64,000 nucleotides of DNA, taken from the NCBI GenBank assembly GCA_963522175.1, contig CAUQXC010000005.1, forward strand, positions 144,983 to 208,982, written 5' to 3'. Positions 53,278 to 61,607 of this stretch are shown in pieces. Origin of the DNA: CAKAHY01 sp963522175 (GTDB lineage: Bacteria > Bacillota > Clostridia > Lachnospirales > Lachnospiraceae). A program made the translations under genes and the position numbers. The number at the start of each line of letters is the position of its first letter. The first letter of the stretch is position 1. Under the pieces are notes generated by a model. That model did not search any database. It worked only from the letters and a program-made list of their open reading frames with translations, and was not told where the DNA came from.

Positions 53278-54909
53278 TTAACGCTCCTGTTCACGCTTTT
53301 TCTGCTGGCTCGGTGCGCCCCTTAAAATCTGGTCGATATTGCGTCTGACTGTCTGAAGCTCCTGCGCCCGCTGGCGTTTCTCCCGGTAGTCGTTATATCC
53401 GGCGTTCTTCTGGACGGTAAGCTGCTCAATCTCCCTTTGCAGGGCTTTGCTGGCTGGCAGCTTGGTTATTCCATGCTCCCGGAAATAACGGGCGGCTGTG
53501 TCCGCTATGATAAAATCGCTTTCGTGCTGTTCCCGGTAGGCTCTCCGGGCTTTCTCCGATTTCTGCGCTTTCAGACCGTCACGGGCGGGCTTCGTGCCGA
53601 TATAGCCCAAAAGGTTGCGCTGCAATTCCTTTTTCTCCCGGATAGCGGCTTCCAGCCCTTTCAGTCCGGCAAGGCTCTCCTGCGTGGCGGTGTTGGCTGC
53701 GGAAATGGCAGCGTCCAGCTCGTCCGGGGAAGAAAAGCCATACTGCTGGTAGAGCATGAGGGTAGCCGACATCTGTTTGAGGTTGTGCATGGTCGCCCAC
53801 TTCTCATAGCCCCGTCCTTTCCCCTCGGCTCGCTTGGCGGCTATGTCTACCATGCGCTGTACAGCGTCATTGTTCGGGGCGTTTTTCGCTTCTTTTTTCG
53901 TCCGTAAGCGGTCTTTGATACTGCCGGGGTATTCCGCTATGGCTGCGGGTTTTTCGGCGGCTCTGGCGGCGTTCTGCTCCAAAACGGAGAGGACAGCAGC
54001 CCGGTCAAAATCGTCCCCCAGCTTCCGGGCGGTAATTGGCTTCGTCCTGTCCGGCGTGAGGTAACTTAGCCGCCCCCGGCTCTCCTTGACGGTCACACCA
54101 TGCCGGAGAAGCAGGGCGGCAAACTCATCAAAGCCGGAAGCAGCGGCAAGGGCTTCCCGGATAGTCCGGCGCAGCTTCGCCTTATCCGTTTCAAACTTGG
54201 TCTGCCGGGGCGCGATACCGTCCGCAGCAATAGGGGCGTTGGCTCTGTCAAGGGCAGCCTGTCCTTTCTTCTGCGCCCAATACTCACGCTCGGTAATGCG
54301 TTCTTTGCTGCCGTTCAAAAGGTCTATCTGGTAAAGCCCCTCGCTGTGGCACATCTCCATGACTTCGGCTTTCAGATAGTTCATAGCTGCGTCCGTACAG
54401 CGGTGCTTGCAGCCTGCTTTCCTGTCCGCTGGCCTGTCCATGTGGGGCAGCATGGGAACCTCCGCAATCCGCAGACTGTTAATGACGATATGCACATGGA
54501 TATTTTCGGTGTGGCTGTGTCCGTCCGGGTGGGTGCAGACAAGGGCCTGGTGTCCGGGGAAATGCTCGGCGCAGAACTTCTCGCCCAGCTCCTGCGCCCG
54601 ATCAACGGTCAAGCCGTTGTCCGGGCCGTCCCGTGGGTCAAAGCTGATGATGTAGTGGTGGCTCTTTACGTCCTCCCGTTTCTGGTTCTTGCCGTAGCGG
54701 AGATTGGAGCGCATACAGGCAACGGCAAAATCCTCCCCGCCACAATTCAGAGAGGATATGCGGTAGTCTACCCTCGGTATGAGCCGCCCGTCTGCGTCAA
54801 GGGTGGGCTTCATGGTAAACTCGTCATGCTCGAATGTGAGGTATTTTTCAGCGTCCCCGTAGTTGGCATTTTTAGAGCTGATATGTTTGAGTATCGCCAA
54901 CGGCTTCAC
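53278..54909 (-). CDS. MobP-type relaxase of the IME
   Basis: The 543-residue protein has MKPLAILKHISSKNANYG with the active region AEKYLTFEH. The metal-binding motif is HPDGHSHTENIHVHIVINS. A long helical C-terminus includes RGYEKWATMHNLKQMSATLM, which aligns with the ICE relaxase. It nicks the IME oriT and depends on the ICE for a channel, as no T4SS genes are present. It overlaps mobC by 38 bases. Confidence 0.92.
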   Translation of the reverse strand: MKPLAILKHISSKNANYGDAEKYLTFEHDEFTMKPTLDADGRLIPRVDYRISSLNCGGEDFAVACMRSNLRYGKNQKREDVKSHHYIISFDPRDGPDNGLTVDRAQELGEKFCAEHFPGHQALVCTHPDGHSHTENIHVHIVINSLRIAEVPMLPHMDRPADRKAGCKHRCTDAAMNYLKAEVMEMCHSEGLYQIDLLNGSKERITEREYWAQKKGQAALDRANAPIAADGIAPRQTKFETDKAKLRRTIREALAAASGFDEFAALLLRHGVTVKESRGRLSYLTPDRTKPITARKLGDDFDRAAVLSVLEQNAARAAEKPAAIAEYPGSIKDRLRTKKEAKNAPNNDAVQRMVDIAAKRAEGKGRGYEKWATMHNLKQMSATLMLYQQYGFSSPDELDAAISAANTATQESLAGLKGLEAAIREKKELQRNLLGYIGTKPARDGLKAQKSEKARRAYREQHESDFIIADTAARYFREHGITKLPASKALQREIEQLTVQKNAGYNDYREKRQRAQELQTVRRNIDQILRGAPSQQKKREQER

Positions 54910-55270
54910 CTACTTTCTGCAAGACTTCAAACTTCAAGGCGGCAAGGTCGGCGGCGGCTCCCCGCACTTCCTTTTCCAGCCCCCGGTAGGGGCTTCCGTA
55001 TTCGTTCAGGCTCCGGGCAATCTGGTTTAAGTTGCCGCCGATTTTCCCGTACTCTGCCGTGAGCTTGGAGAGGGCGGCAAGCAGCCCGTCATTGACCGGG
55101 GAAACGGTGACAATGGGGCGTATGGTCGCTTTCCGTATGGCTTGCCGGATAAACTCGGACTGGCTGATTTCATAAGCCGCCAGCCGCCCGGTGAAGTCGG
55201 CGTATTCTTCATCGGTCATGCGGGTCTTTACCACATGACGGCGGTGGGGCGTATTGTATTTCTTTCGCAT
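54872..55270 (-). CDS. mobC: MobC relaxosome protein of the IME
   Basis: The 132-residue product from ATG 55270 (AGGAGG nine bases upstream) has a ribbon-helix-helix start (VKTRMTDEEYADFTGRLAAY) and the MobC signature YGKIGGNLNQIARSLNEYG. It is followed by the relaxase in the same operon. The upstream frame extension is not conserved. Confidence 0.9.
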   Translation of the reverse strand: MRKKYNTPHRRHVVKTRMTDEEYADFTGRLAAYEISQSEFIRQAIRKATIRPIVTVSPVNDGLLAALSKLTAEYGKIGGNLNQIARSLNEYGSPYRGLEKEVRGAAADLAALKFEVLQKVGEAVGDTQTYQL

Positions 55271-55469
55271 GGTCTGTGACCTCCTTTCTCGCCCGACAGG
55301 GCGCATAGCAGGGTTTGGGGAAGGCACTCCCCAACAAGATTCCCGCAGGGGCAAAAATAAGCGGAGAGCGAATTTTGGCACCTCGGTAGAATCTTGCTCT
55401 GAAAAACTCCGGCGTTCCCCGGCTCCCGTCCTTTCCGCTAACAAAACGTTTCAAAAGGGCTTTGCTACC

Positions 55470-55592
55470 CGCTATTCCGGCTTATCTTGAAAATTTTCCT
55501 TTCACTACCTACAACACCACGCAAAGCAAAATGGACGGAGATTTTTAGAATTTCCCCTCTATTCCCTACAACACCACGCAAGCCGGAATAGG
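55470..55592. repeat. Candidate IME oriT: direct and inverted repeats
   Basis: Two copies of CCTACAACACCACGCAA (55508-55524 and 55565-55581) lie 57 bases apart. They are enclosed by the inverted pair TATTCCGGCTT (55473-55483) and AAGCCGGAATA (55580-55590). AGCAAAATGGACG at 55525-55537 also occurs in the ICE oriT candidate. The block is 200 bases upstream of mobC. The rest of 55271-55803 holds no believable gene. Confidence 0.6.
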
Positions 55593-55726
55593 CGGACAAT
55601 GGCAGTATTTTTTTCTTTGATACCCTCTACGGATAAGTAAGGGATTTTGCCAACTGCGGCGGCTATTTTCCCTTTTGTTTTTTCATACTGGGGATTTTCA
55701 AAAATGCCAAACAGGAACGAAAAAAA

Positions 55727-55768
55727 GCAGCAAATCTGTTGAATAGATTTACTGCTTTCTGGTTGCCG
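55727..55768 (-). terminator. Terminator after the IME HTH gene
   Basis: AAAGCAGTAAATCT pairs with AGATTTGCTGCTTT on the minus strand. Seven Ts follow. Confidence 0.75.
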
Positions 55769-55803
55769 GCGAAGCGGCGGTTATTCAGTTGTAGGCGGTA
55801 GGG

Positions 55804-56007
55804 CTATCTCCCAAAGCGGAACTTGAAAATAGCTGTGAGAAGCGTCTGGGTGATGTAGTCCTCTGTATCTTGGTCTACCCGTCCATTCACACGGGCGGCA
55901 CATTGTATGCGGCGGCGGTAATACTGCAATACAGTTCCCACCGCTTCCGGCTCCCCGCTGGCGGCTTGGACGATTGTTTCATAGGGGAGAAGCCTATTAT
56001 TTCTCAT
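55804..56007 (-). CDS. Small helix-turn-helix regulator of the IME
   Basis: The 67-residue product starts MRNNRLLPYETIVQAASGEP and has EAVGTVLQYYRRRIQ and DTEDYITQTLLTAIFKFRF. This is the conserved small helix-turn-helix protein that follows the sigma-like gene in many clostridial conjugative elements. It overlaps the end of the sigma-like gene by 11 bases. It likely binds DNA or RNA polymerase as a partner of that factor. Confidence 0.75.
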   Translation of the reverse strand: MRNNRLLPYETIVQAASGEPEAVGTVLQYYRRRIQCAARVNGRVDQDTEDYITQTLLTAIFKFRFGR

Positions 56008-56443
56008 ATGCCATTCCCTCCATTTCCGCTTGGAGCTGCCGTAGGGCTTTTCGGATATGGTAGCCCGCTGTGCTGCGGCTGCGCCCGTACTGTCTGCCAA
56101 TTTCGTGCTGTGGAATACGCTTGAAAAAGGACAGGTAAATCATTTCCCGCTCCCGTTCGTCCAGCCGTGACAGGGCTTCCGCAAGTAAACCGCTGCTGAA
56201 AATGACCGTATCGCCGCAAAGGGTAAGTATGTATTCCTCGTCCGGCTCCGGGGCTTGGAAATATTCATCTGTCGTGCCTAAAGGGTAGTGCTTTTCGTCT
56301 GTGAGGTATTCAAGGGATATTTCTCTTTTGTGCTTCCTGCTCCGTGTCCTCGCTGCGTTGATCGTTGCATTTCGGATAACGACTTTGCAAAAGGCATGGA
56401 AAGTGTACTCGATATGTTCCCGATATTCTTCTGTACAGGTCAT
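55997..56443 (-). CDS. Sigma-70-family-like regulator of the IME
   Basis: The 148-residue protein has a helical region 2-like start (YTFHAFCKVVIRNATINAA), an acidic linker, and a region 4 helix-turn-helix (LSRLDEREREMIYLSFFKRI, EIGRQYGRSRSTAGYHIRKA). Such sigma-like factors regulate clostridial mobile elements. It has the same general plan as the ICE protein at 8076-8474. A GGGGATTTTCC region precedes the start with a weak ribosome site. Confidence 0.82.
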   Translation of the reverse strand: MTCTEEYREHIEYTFHAFCKVVIRNATINAARTRSRKHKREISLEYLTDEKHYPLGTTDEYFQAPEPDEEYILTLCGDTVIFSSGLLAEALSRLDEREREMIYLSFFKRIPQHEIGRQYGRSRSTAGYHIRKALRQLQAEMEGMAYEK

Positions 56444-56552
56444 GGAAAATCCCCCTTTCCTCCCAAAAGGGCTGTGGCTGGTTAGTAGTTGCTTTTTATG
56501 ATAGTAAGGGGCGGCAGCACTTTAGGCTGTCGCTCCTTGACTGCCTAACTGC

Positions 56553-56628
56553 AAAACCGGGCGGGGCTGTCAACGGCGGGCGAAGCCCGTTCATCTTGAC
56601 CGTTGACTGGCTCGGCCGGGTTTGCTAT
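56553..56628. repeat. Nested hairpin between IME backbone and cargo
   Basis: GTCAACGG (56569-56576) and CCGTTGAC (56600-56607) enclose CGGGC-GAA-GCCCG (56577-56589). GC content drops right after it, so it marks the boundary between the conserved GC-rich backbone and the A/T-richer cargo. It may also end transcription. Confidence 0.5.
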
Positions 56629-56647
56629 TTATCCGGCAAACTTGAAT

Positions 56648-57415
56648 TTATTTTAAGCTATCACGTTTTACCTTTTTAAGCCTTACTATCATTACCATAG
56701 GAATTTCTTTATTGTTTTTGAAACATTCTTCATAAAATCCATCAATGACAAATCCAGCTCTGAAACAAAGGTTAAAAATATCTTGTATGGAACGATGATA
56801 ATAAATCTGCTCCTCCGGCTGCCCTTCGATCGCTATATCATAGTAACTGTGCGGTGTCATATATTTTTCAGTCAATGTGATAAAACAAGGGTGCTGCGTT
56901 GCAAAGACAAAAATCCCGTTTTCCTCCAATAGTTCATAAACAGCCATAAAAAGCGGTTCAATATCCGTAATATCCATAATTGCCATATTAGAAACTGCTT
57001 TCGTAAAGGCTCGATTTCTTTTTAATCCTAATAAGCTTTCTCTATTGGTCGCATCCGCTACGCAAAACTCAATTTGTTTTGCATATTGTGATCGCCGTCT
57101 TTTAGCCAATTCTATCATTTTTTTGCTGTAATCAAAAGCGACGACCGAAGCGCCTCTCTGTGCAAGATACGAAGAATAATTTCCATTGCCGCACGCAATA
57201 TCCAAAATGTAATCCGAAGGATCAGGAGAGAGAAGTTCCGTTACTTTGGGACGTACTACCTCTCTGTGAAATTCATTGGATTCGTCACCCATTGCATCAT
57301 CCCAAAATTGTGCGTTTTTCTCCCAGATCTTTTTGCTTTCCTCTGTTCCCATGTTCTCTCCCACTCCCAAAATTTGCCTTTTTGCTTCCATTAAATCTTC
57401 CTTACTATATTCCAT
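56648..57415 (-). CDS. Class I SAM-dependent methyltransferase (cargo)
   Basis: The 255-residue protein has a Rossmann methylase with motif I YILDIACGNGNYSSYLAQRG, then VVAFDYSKKMIELAKRR, and an FVFATQHPCF strand. The substrate is not evident; the pattern is that of small-molecule methyltransferases. An in-frame ATG (MGTEESKKIWEKNAQFW) 21 codons downstream may be the true start of the conserved part. It lies between the backbone and the tet cassette. Confidence 0.8.
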   Translation of the reverse strand: MEYSKEDLMEAKRQILGVGENMGTEESKKIWEKNAQFWDDAMGDESNEFHREVVRPKVTELLSPDPSDYILDIACGNGNYSSYLAQRGASVVAFDYSKKMIELAKRRRSQYAKQIEFCVADATNRESLLGLKRNRAFTKAVSNMAIMDITDIEPLFMAVYELLEENGIFVFATQHPCFITLTEKYMTPHSYYDIAIEGQPEEQIYYHRSIQDIFNLCFRAGFVIDGFYEECFKNNKEIPMVMIVRLKKVKRDSLK

Positions 57416-57628
57416 TGTTACCCTCCATAACTTCTGATTGTTGCCGTCTTGACTATTATGTATCTTTTCTTTCCAAAATGGTATAGGCTTTTATTTTTAT
57501 AATGCTGCAAAACTTTTCTTCTGTAAGGTATTCAAAGGATATTTCCCTTTGCCGCCGCTATTGGAAAGCCAAAAGCAGCGGCTTTTTTACGCGATATGAC
57601 CGAAAAGACTAGAAAGCAGGATATGTCA

Positions 57629-58083
57629 TCATTTGTCATTTCTTCTCAATGTAATAACTGCATGGCATATCAAGCCAAATACAAGAGAAAAACAGCCACC
57701 GCCAAATAGTGATGCTCCCCACCCTGCACCCGACATTGTCATAAAACCGCCAACAAAGAAAATACCAATGCCAAGAAATATCCCGACACCATAAAAAAGT
57801 CCAATTGCCATATCATACTTATTAAATTGTCGTTTCTCTTTTTTTCACATGTTTCCATTTTTGTTATTACCTCCTTCGCAAAATCGTCCATGTGGACTCC
57901 AAAAAGAAAACAAATTTTTTTCAACGTATTTAAATCGGGTTCATTAACATCTCTCTCCCAATTCGATAGCGCCTGCCGGGTAACATTCAATTTCCCAGCC
58001 AGTTCTTCCTGTGTCATTCCCGATTGTGTTCGCAGATGACGTATTTGCTTTCCTGTTGTAATATCCGTCTGTTTCTGGTTCAA
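57629..58083 (-). pseudogene. XRE regulator with membrane tail, frameshifted at poly-A tract
   Basis: The frame from 58083 encodes an HTH_3 domain (KQIRHLRTQSGMTQEELAGK, ALSNWERDVNEPDLNTL) and then METCEKK. There it meets a run of seven As (57839-57845). A one-base shift gives EKRQFNKYDMAIGLFYGVGI and two membrane segments ending 57629, the usual architecture. In the unshifted frame it ends at 57739 as a 114-residue protein with an altered tail. It is a sequencing error, a true loss or slippage-controlled expression. Confidence 0.75.
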
Positions 58084-58164
58084 AATGGTTCCTCCTCTCT
58101 GATGCTGATTTTATCAATGATATTTCGCAATAGCCAGCAATGAACGTTTGCATTGCGCAAGATG

Positions 58165-60084
58165 TTACATTATCTTCTGAAACATATGCCGGATCTTGTC
58201 TAAACGGCTGTTCGGGCGGCGTGGCTGAAACACAGGCTCGCCGGAAGTTTCCTGATACCCTTTTAATTCTGTAATGCAGACACTTCTTCCATTTGTATAA
58301 AAATTCAAATCATTTCTATATTCACCAATACAACGGGCAGGGATTTCCCCCTTAAAAATAACTTCATCTTTTTCAAGTCTGGTTGATTCAATGATTGCGC
58401 AATACTTTGGTGCGTCATTATAAGCCCGTGAAAGATATTCCTGCGGTGCAAAAAGGGTAAAGGAAAGGTATGGTTCCAACAGTTGTGTTCCTGCTTTTTT
58501 CAATGCCTGCTCCAACACGACAGGCGCAAGAAAACGAAAATCAGCGGGGGTGCTGACCGGGCTGTAATAAACTCCATAATCAAAACAAATTTGGCAGTCT
58601 GTCACTCCCCAGCCATATAAGCCCTGCTCCATTCCATAACGCACACCCTCCATGACGGCATTTTGAAAACTTTGGTTTAAATAGCCGAGAGATACCTCGC
58701 TTTTATATTGTGTTCCGCTTCCAACAGGAAGCGGTGTTACAGTCAAACCAATAGATGCCCAAAACGGATTCGGCGGCACTTCAATATGAATCGTGTAGCT
58801 CGCTTTTTTTTGCGGTCTTTCCAGATAAATAACCGAAGGCTCTTTCATAGCCACGCCCACATGATATTTTTCTTCTAATAGCGAACAAATAACTTCTAAC
58901 TGTACTTTTCCCAAAAAAGATAATATAATCTCATGTGTAACAGTATCAATGTCAAAATGCAAAAGAGGGTCTGTATCAGCAATCTCTGTGAGGGCATTTA
59001 ACAGGGCTTCCCTTTGCTCCGGCTTTTGCGGCTCTACCGTTGTCCGAAGTAATGGCATGGGATTATCAATCCGTGTTTTGTGAGGCAGGAGTTTTTCATT
59101 TCCCAGAATGTCGTTCAGTTTCAAAGTATCATCAGCTAAAATAACAATTTCTCCCGGACAGGCATGGTCAACCGGGACGATTTCACCATTTGACGGAATA
59201 CACATTTCTGTAATCTTTATTTTTTCCTTTTTTGACAGCAGCAGGGTATCCCGTAAATGGAGCGTCCCATGATACAGGCGTAAATAAGAAAGCCGTTTTT
59301 TCCGCTCTGTATACTCAACCTTAAAAACATATCCACATAATTCAGACTGAATATCGTCTGTTTCTGTAATGAAAGTTTCTGTAATCGCTTCAATCAGTTT
59401 TTCTGTTCCTAAATTGTCTTTTGCACTCCCATGATAAACAGGAAACAAAGAGCAGCATCTGGTTCTTTTGCACTTTTCATATTGTAATTCCTGTATATCC
59501 AAAGAATCCTCTGCAACATATCGTTCTAATAGTTCATCGCTTCCGGAAATAATCATATCCCATTTGTCCAAATCAGAAATATCGGTCATGGTTATCTTTG
59601 GCGACAGGGAAACCTCCTGCATGACAATCATATCACTGGTAAGTTTATCTTTAATGCTTTGGTAAACACGCCGCAGGTCGATCCCATTTTGGTCTATCTT
59701 ATTTATAAAGATAATTGTCGGAATGTCCATTTTCTGAAGCGCATGGAATAATATACGGGTTTGTGCCTGTACGCCGTCTTTTGCCGAAATGACTAAAACA
59801 GCTCCGTCAAGGACAGATAAAGAGCGGTATGCTTCGGTTAAAAAATCCATATGACCGGGAGTGTCCACGATATTGATTTTATAATCATTCCAGCAAAAAG
59901 AAGTAACCGCTGTCTGAATGGTAATTCCGCGCTGCCGTTCCAAAATCATAGTGTCTGTTCTTGTAGTTCCTTTATCCACGTTTCCTTGTTCCGCAATCGC
60001 TCCACTGGTGTACAGCAGGCTTTCCGTCAATGTTGTTTTTCCTGCGTCTACATGGGCGAGAATTCCAATATTGATTATTTTCAT
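58165..60084 (-). CDS. tet: Ribosomal-protection tetracycline resistance protein, Tet(M/O/W) class
   Basis: The 639-residue EF-G-like GTPase has GILAHVDAGKTTLTESLLY (G1), RGITIQ (G2), DTPGHMDF (G3), NKIDQ (G4) and the class signature YSPVSTPADFR. It ends RRPNSRLDKIRHMFQKIM. It binds the ribosome in the decoding region and dislodges tetracycline with GTP. Length equals the Tet(O)/Tet(M)/Tet(W) group; the exact allele cannot be assigned by eye. Expression is set by the leader ORFs and attenuator upstream. AAAGGAGGACAATCAC precedes the ATG. Confidence 0.95.
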   Translation of the reverse strand: MKIINIGILAHVDAGKTTLTESLLYTSGAIAEQGNVDKGTTRTDTMILERQRGITIQTAVTSFCWNDYKINIVDTPGHMDFLTEAYRSLSVLDGAVLVISAKDGVQAQTRILFHALQKMDIPTIIFINKIDQNGIDLRRVYQSIKDKLTSDMIVMQEVSLSPKITMTDISDLDKWDMIISGSDELLERYVAEDSLDIQELQYEKCKRTRCCSLFPVYHGSAKDNLGTEKLIEAITETFITETDDIQSELCGYVFKVEYTERKKRLSYLRLYHGTLHLRDTLLLSKKEKIKITEMCIPSNGEIVPVDHACPGEIVILADDTLKLNDILGNEKLLPHKTRIDNPMPLLRTTVEPQKPEQREALLNALTEIADTDPLLHFDIDTVTHEIILSFLGKVQLEVICSLLEEKYHVGVAMKEPSVIYLERPQKKASYTIHIEVPPNPFWASIGLTVTPLPVGSGTQYKSEVSLGYLNQSFQNAVMEGVRYGMEQGLYGWGVTDCQICFDYGVYYSPVSTPADFRFLAPVVLEQALKKAGTQLLEPYLSFTLFAPQEYLSRAYNDAPKYCAIIESTRLEKDEVIFKGEIPARCIGEYRNDLNFYTNGRSVCITELKGYQETSGEPVFQPRRPNSRLDKIRHMFQKIM

Positions 60085-60125
60085 GTGATTGTCCTCCTTT
60101 TACAGCCCCAAAAGGGCATAAAAAT

Positions 60126-60156
60126 CCCCAGCAGTAAAATACTTTTACCACTGGGG
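60126..60156 (-). terminator. tet attenuator hairpin
   Basis: CCCCAGTGGTAAAA pairs with TTTTACTGCTGGGG on the minus strand. TTTTT follows. It overlaps the end of the leader ORF, as in the Tn916 tet(M) system, where ribosome position decides between termination and read-through. Confidence 0.85.
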
Positions 60157-60189
60157 ATTATAATTTGCGGACATACACATATACAGCAT
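60145..60189 (-). CDS. tet leader peptide, 14 residues
   Basis: The ORF encodes MLYMCMSANYNPQW, the counterpart of the MLCMPM-type leader before tet(M). Its stop codon lies inside the attenuator stem. Confidence 0.7.
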   Translation of the reverse strand: MLYMCMSANYNPQW

Positions 60190-60242
60190 ACACCTGTTTG
60201 TGATTGCTGTTTTTCGGATATGTCAAAATTGATAAGGCAAAA

Positions 60243-60349
60243 GTATTCTTAAATTGGGTACAAAAAACCAAGCCCCCACAAAAGGGACTATCATAATCCT
60301 TTGTTCCCACTATTTGATTATAGTTTTATTTAAGAATACCTTGCCGCAT
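60243..60349 (-). promoter_or_regulatory. Upstream tet leader: MRQGILK ORF and inverted repeat
   Basis: The short ORF MRQGILK (60326-60349) has AAGGAG upstream. ATTTAAGAATAC / GTATTCTTAAAT (60328-60339 and 60243-60254) form a large stem. The same short peptide and stem are known before tet(M) of Tn916. The likely -10 TATAAT lies at 60379-60384. Confidence 0.75.
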
Positions 60350-60446
60350 ATTTTTTACTCCTTTTTTGGAATGATGCTATTATATCACATTAGTTTTAGG
60401 AAAGAAAGTACCTAAAAGAAATTTTTCTTCCCCTTATATGTAACAA

Positions 60447-60689
60447 TCATACCGACTTTCTGGCGTTCAGAATGGTTTCTGCTGTCTGCTGTGGTGTTTG
60501 GTTGGAATTGTCCAGCCAAAAGCCGATCCGTGGTGTTGTCTGCATAAATGTATCGTATAAGGTTTCAACCGTAAAGCCGGAATAGCCTGTTTTCTCCCTG
60601 TATCGTTCCCTTCCTTTTATTGTTTCCACATCTGGACAAAGAACGACAACCTCAACAGGGTATTTATGCGGCACAAAAAATATGTACAT
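60447..60689 (-). pseudogene. Fragment of a P-loop kinase-like protein
   Basis: This 80-residue remainder has VPHKYPVEVVVLCPDVETIK, a segment of a phosphotransferase-like nucleotide kinase family, and ends ETILNARKSV. The N-terminal P-loop half is missing. It probably hitch-hiked with the tet cassette. The gap to the element end (60690-60914) shows no gene, only a hairpin at 60807-60847 (CATTGT-GGAAAATC / GATTTTCC-ACAATG). Confidence 0.5.
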
Positions 60690-60937
60690 GTAACTAATTC
60701 AACACATTTATAATTTGAATAGGGACATTATAGCATTTACTAAATACAAATTCAATGTATACGGAAATAAAGATATAAGGAGTGGGAAGGATTCCGCCGT
60801 AGTCGGCATTGTAGGAAAATCCAAAAGTTTAGATTTTCCCACAATGCTTATCTTTTGGTCTTTGGTTCGGAATAGTGTAGTGCTGGCGGTCTATCTCTTG
60901 TTTTCGGTTGCTTGCTTCCTTACCGTACATGAGCATT

Positions 60938-61060
60938 AGCTCCAGGGTTATCAGAACCGTATCCCTCAAGAAGATTGATTATTCCCCATGCACCAAGCCC
61001 GGCACCAATTGCCGTAACAAGTATCTTCAAGATATTTATCGCCTGTATAAAAAACTCCAT
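60938..61060 (-). pseudogene. 5' half of maff2, separated by IME insertion
   Basis: From ATG 61060 (AGGAGG upstream) the frame reads MEFFIQAINILKILVTAIGA, then GLGAWGIINLLEGYGSDNPG and Ala at the junction. Maff2 proteins continue AKSQGIKQLM, found intact at 49225-49320. Past 60938 the frame runs into IME sequence. Confidence 0.93.
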
Positions 61061-61094
61061 AAATTATTCCTCCTTATTTTCTTGCTGTTTTTTC

Positions 61095-61409
61095 TTAATT
61101 TTTAGTTTCTTTATCAATTTTATTGACATGCTTTACAATAAAGTTCCTATATGTCTTATCTTCTTTTTGTACTTCCTTGTAATATCCATAGACATGGATA
61201 AAATCTCCTTTTTCAAAGTCTTTTGTAAGCTCTATCTTTTCTCCGTAGATATTACAGTTGATATATTCCTTCTTTTTTTCTCCCTCTTTTCCCATTTTTC
61301 TAAAGAGTGTAAAGTTTGCAACTGTTACTTCCCTGTCTTTTCCACGAATGGTTTTTATTTCTATTTCTCCTATTAAGTTTCCATTGATATTTAGCATCTC
61401 TTTTTGCAT
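61095..61409 (-). CDS. Small SSB-like OB-fold ICE protein
   Basis: This 104-residue protein has the OB-fold pattern MLNINGNLIGEIEIKTIRGK, VANFTLFRK, INCNIYGEKIELTKDFEKGD and a VYGYYKEV strand. It is homologous to the C-terminal OB domain of the protein at 23400-24380. Single-strand binding proteins accompany many Tn1549-like transfer operons. It lies directly upstream of maff2. GGAGAAAATTAT precedes the ATG. Confidence 0.8.
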   Translation of the reverse strand: MQKEMLNINGNLIGEIEIKTIRGKDREVTVANFTLFRKMGKEGEKKKEYINCNIYGEKIELTKDFEKGDFIHVYGYYKEVQKEDKTYRNFIVKHVNKIDKETKN

Positions 61410-61444
61410 ATAATTTTCTCCATTTTCATTTGATTTAATAAAAA

Positions 61445-61482
61445 AAGACCATGACTTTTTTCTGGTTTGCCATGATCTGATT
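61445..61482 (-). terminator. Hairpin with T-run upstream of the SSB-like gene
   Basis: AGATCATG pairs with CATGGTCT (one G-U) on the minus strand. Seven Ts follow. It stands 35 bases before the SSB-like gene and could attenuate the downstream transfer genes. Confidence 0.6.
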
Positions 61483-61607
61483 TATATTTCCCAATATTTA
61501 ATTTTTTGTTTTTTTGCTCTAAACTTCTGTTCATTTTGAGCAGAAGTCGGGGGGCTTCTACCACTGATTTTTATCTTTTTAATTATTCCAGATTTAATGT
61601 TTTCCAT
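61482..61607 (-). CDS. Small basic ORF before the SSB-like gene
   Basis: The ORF encodes 41 residues, beginning MENIKSGIIKKIKISGRSPP, Lys-rich throughout. AAGGA lies six bases before the ATG. The frame stays open 12 codons further upstream without a ribosome site. Its stop is inside the following hairpin, which is also the layout of a regulatory leader. No family recognised. Confidence 0.4.
   Translation of the reverse strand: MENIKSGIIKKIKISGRSPPTSAQNEQKFRAKKQKIKYWEI

Larger units (their letters stand above)
49322..60938. mobile_element. Integrative mobilizable element (Tn4451-like) inserted in maff2, carrying tet
   Basis: Ends are defined by the interrupted maff2 gene. GCT occurs at both junctions (49319-49321 and 60939-60941) and once in the rejoined gene. 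Imperfect terminal inverted repeats ATGTGTGATAAAGAAG (49323-49338) and ATGTACGGTAAGGAAG (complement of 60915-60930) match at 12 of 16 positions. The 49.4-56.6 kb backbone is clearly GC-rich against the A/T-rich ICE. It encodes a serine recombinase, TnpW, DnaC-like ATPase, replication organiser, relaxase, MobC, sigma-like and HTH proteins. Cargo is a methyltransferase, a frameshifted XRE regulator and tet. Confidence 0.93.

Noticed and set aside
54100..55062. 320-residue plus-strand ORF opposite the IME relaxase and MobC
   Set aside because: Shadow of two well-supported genes; no domain and no ribosome site.
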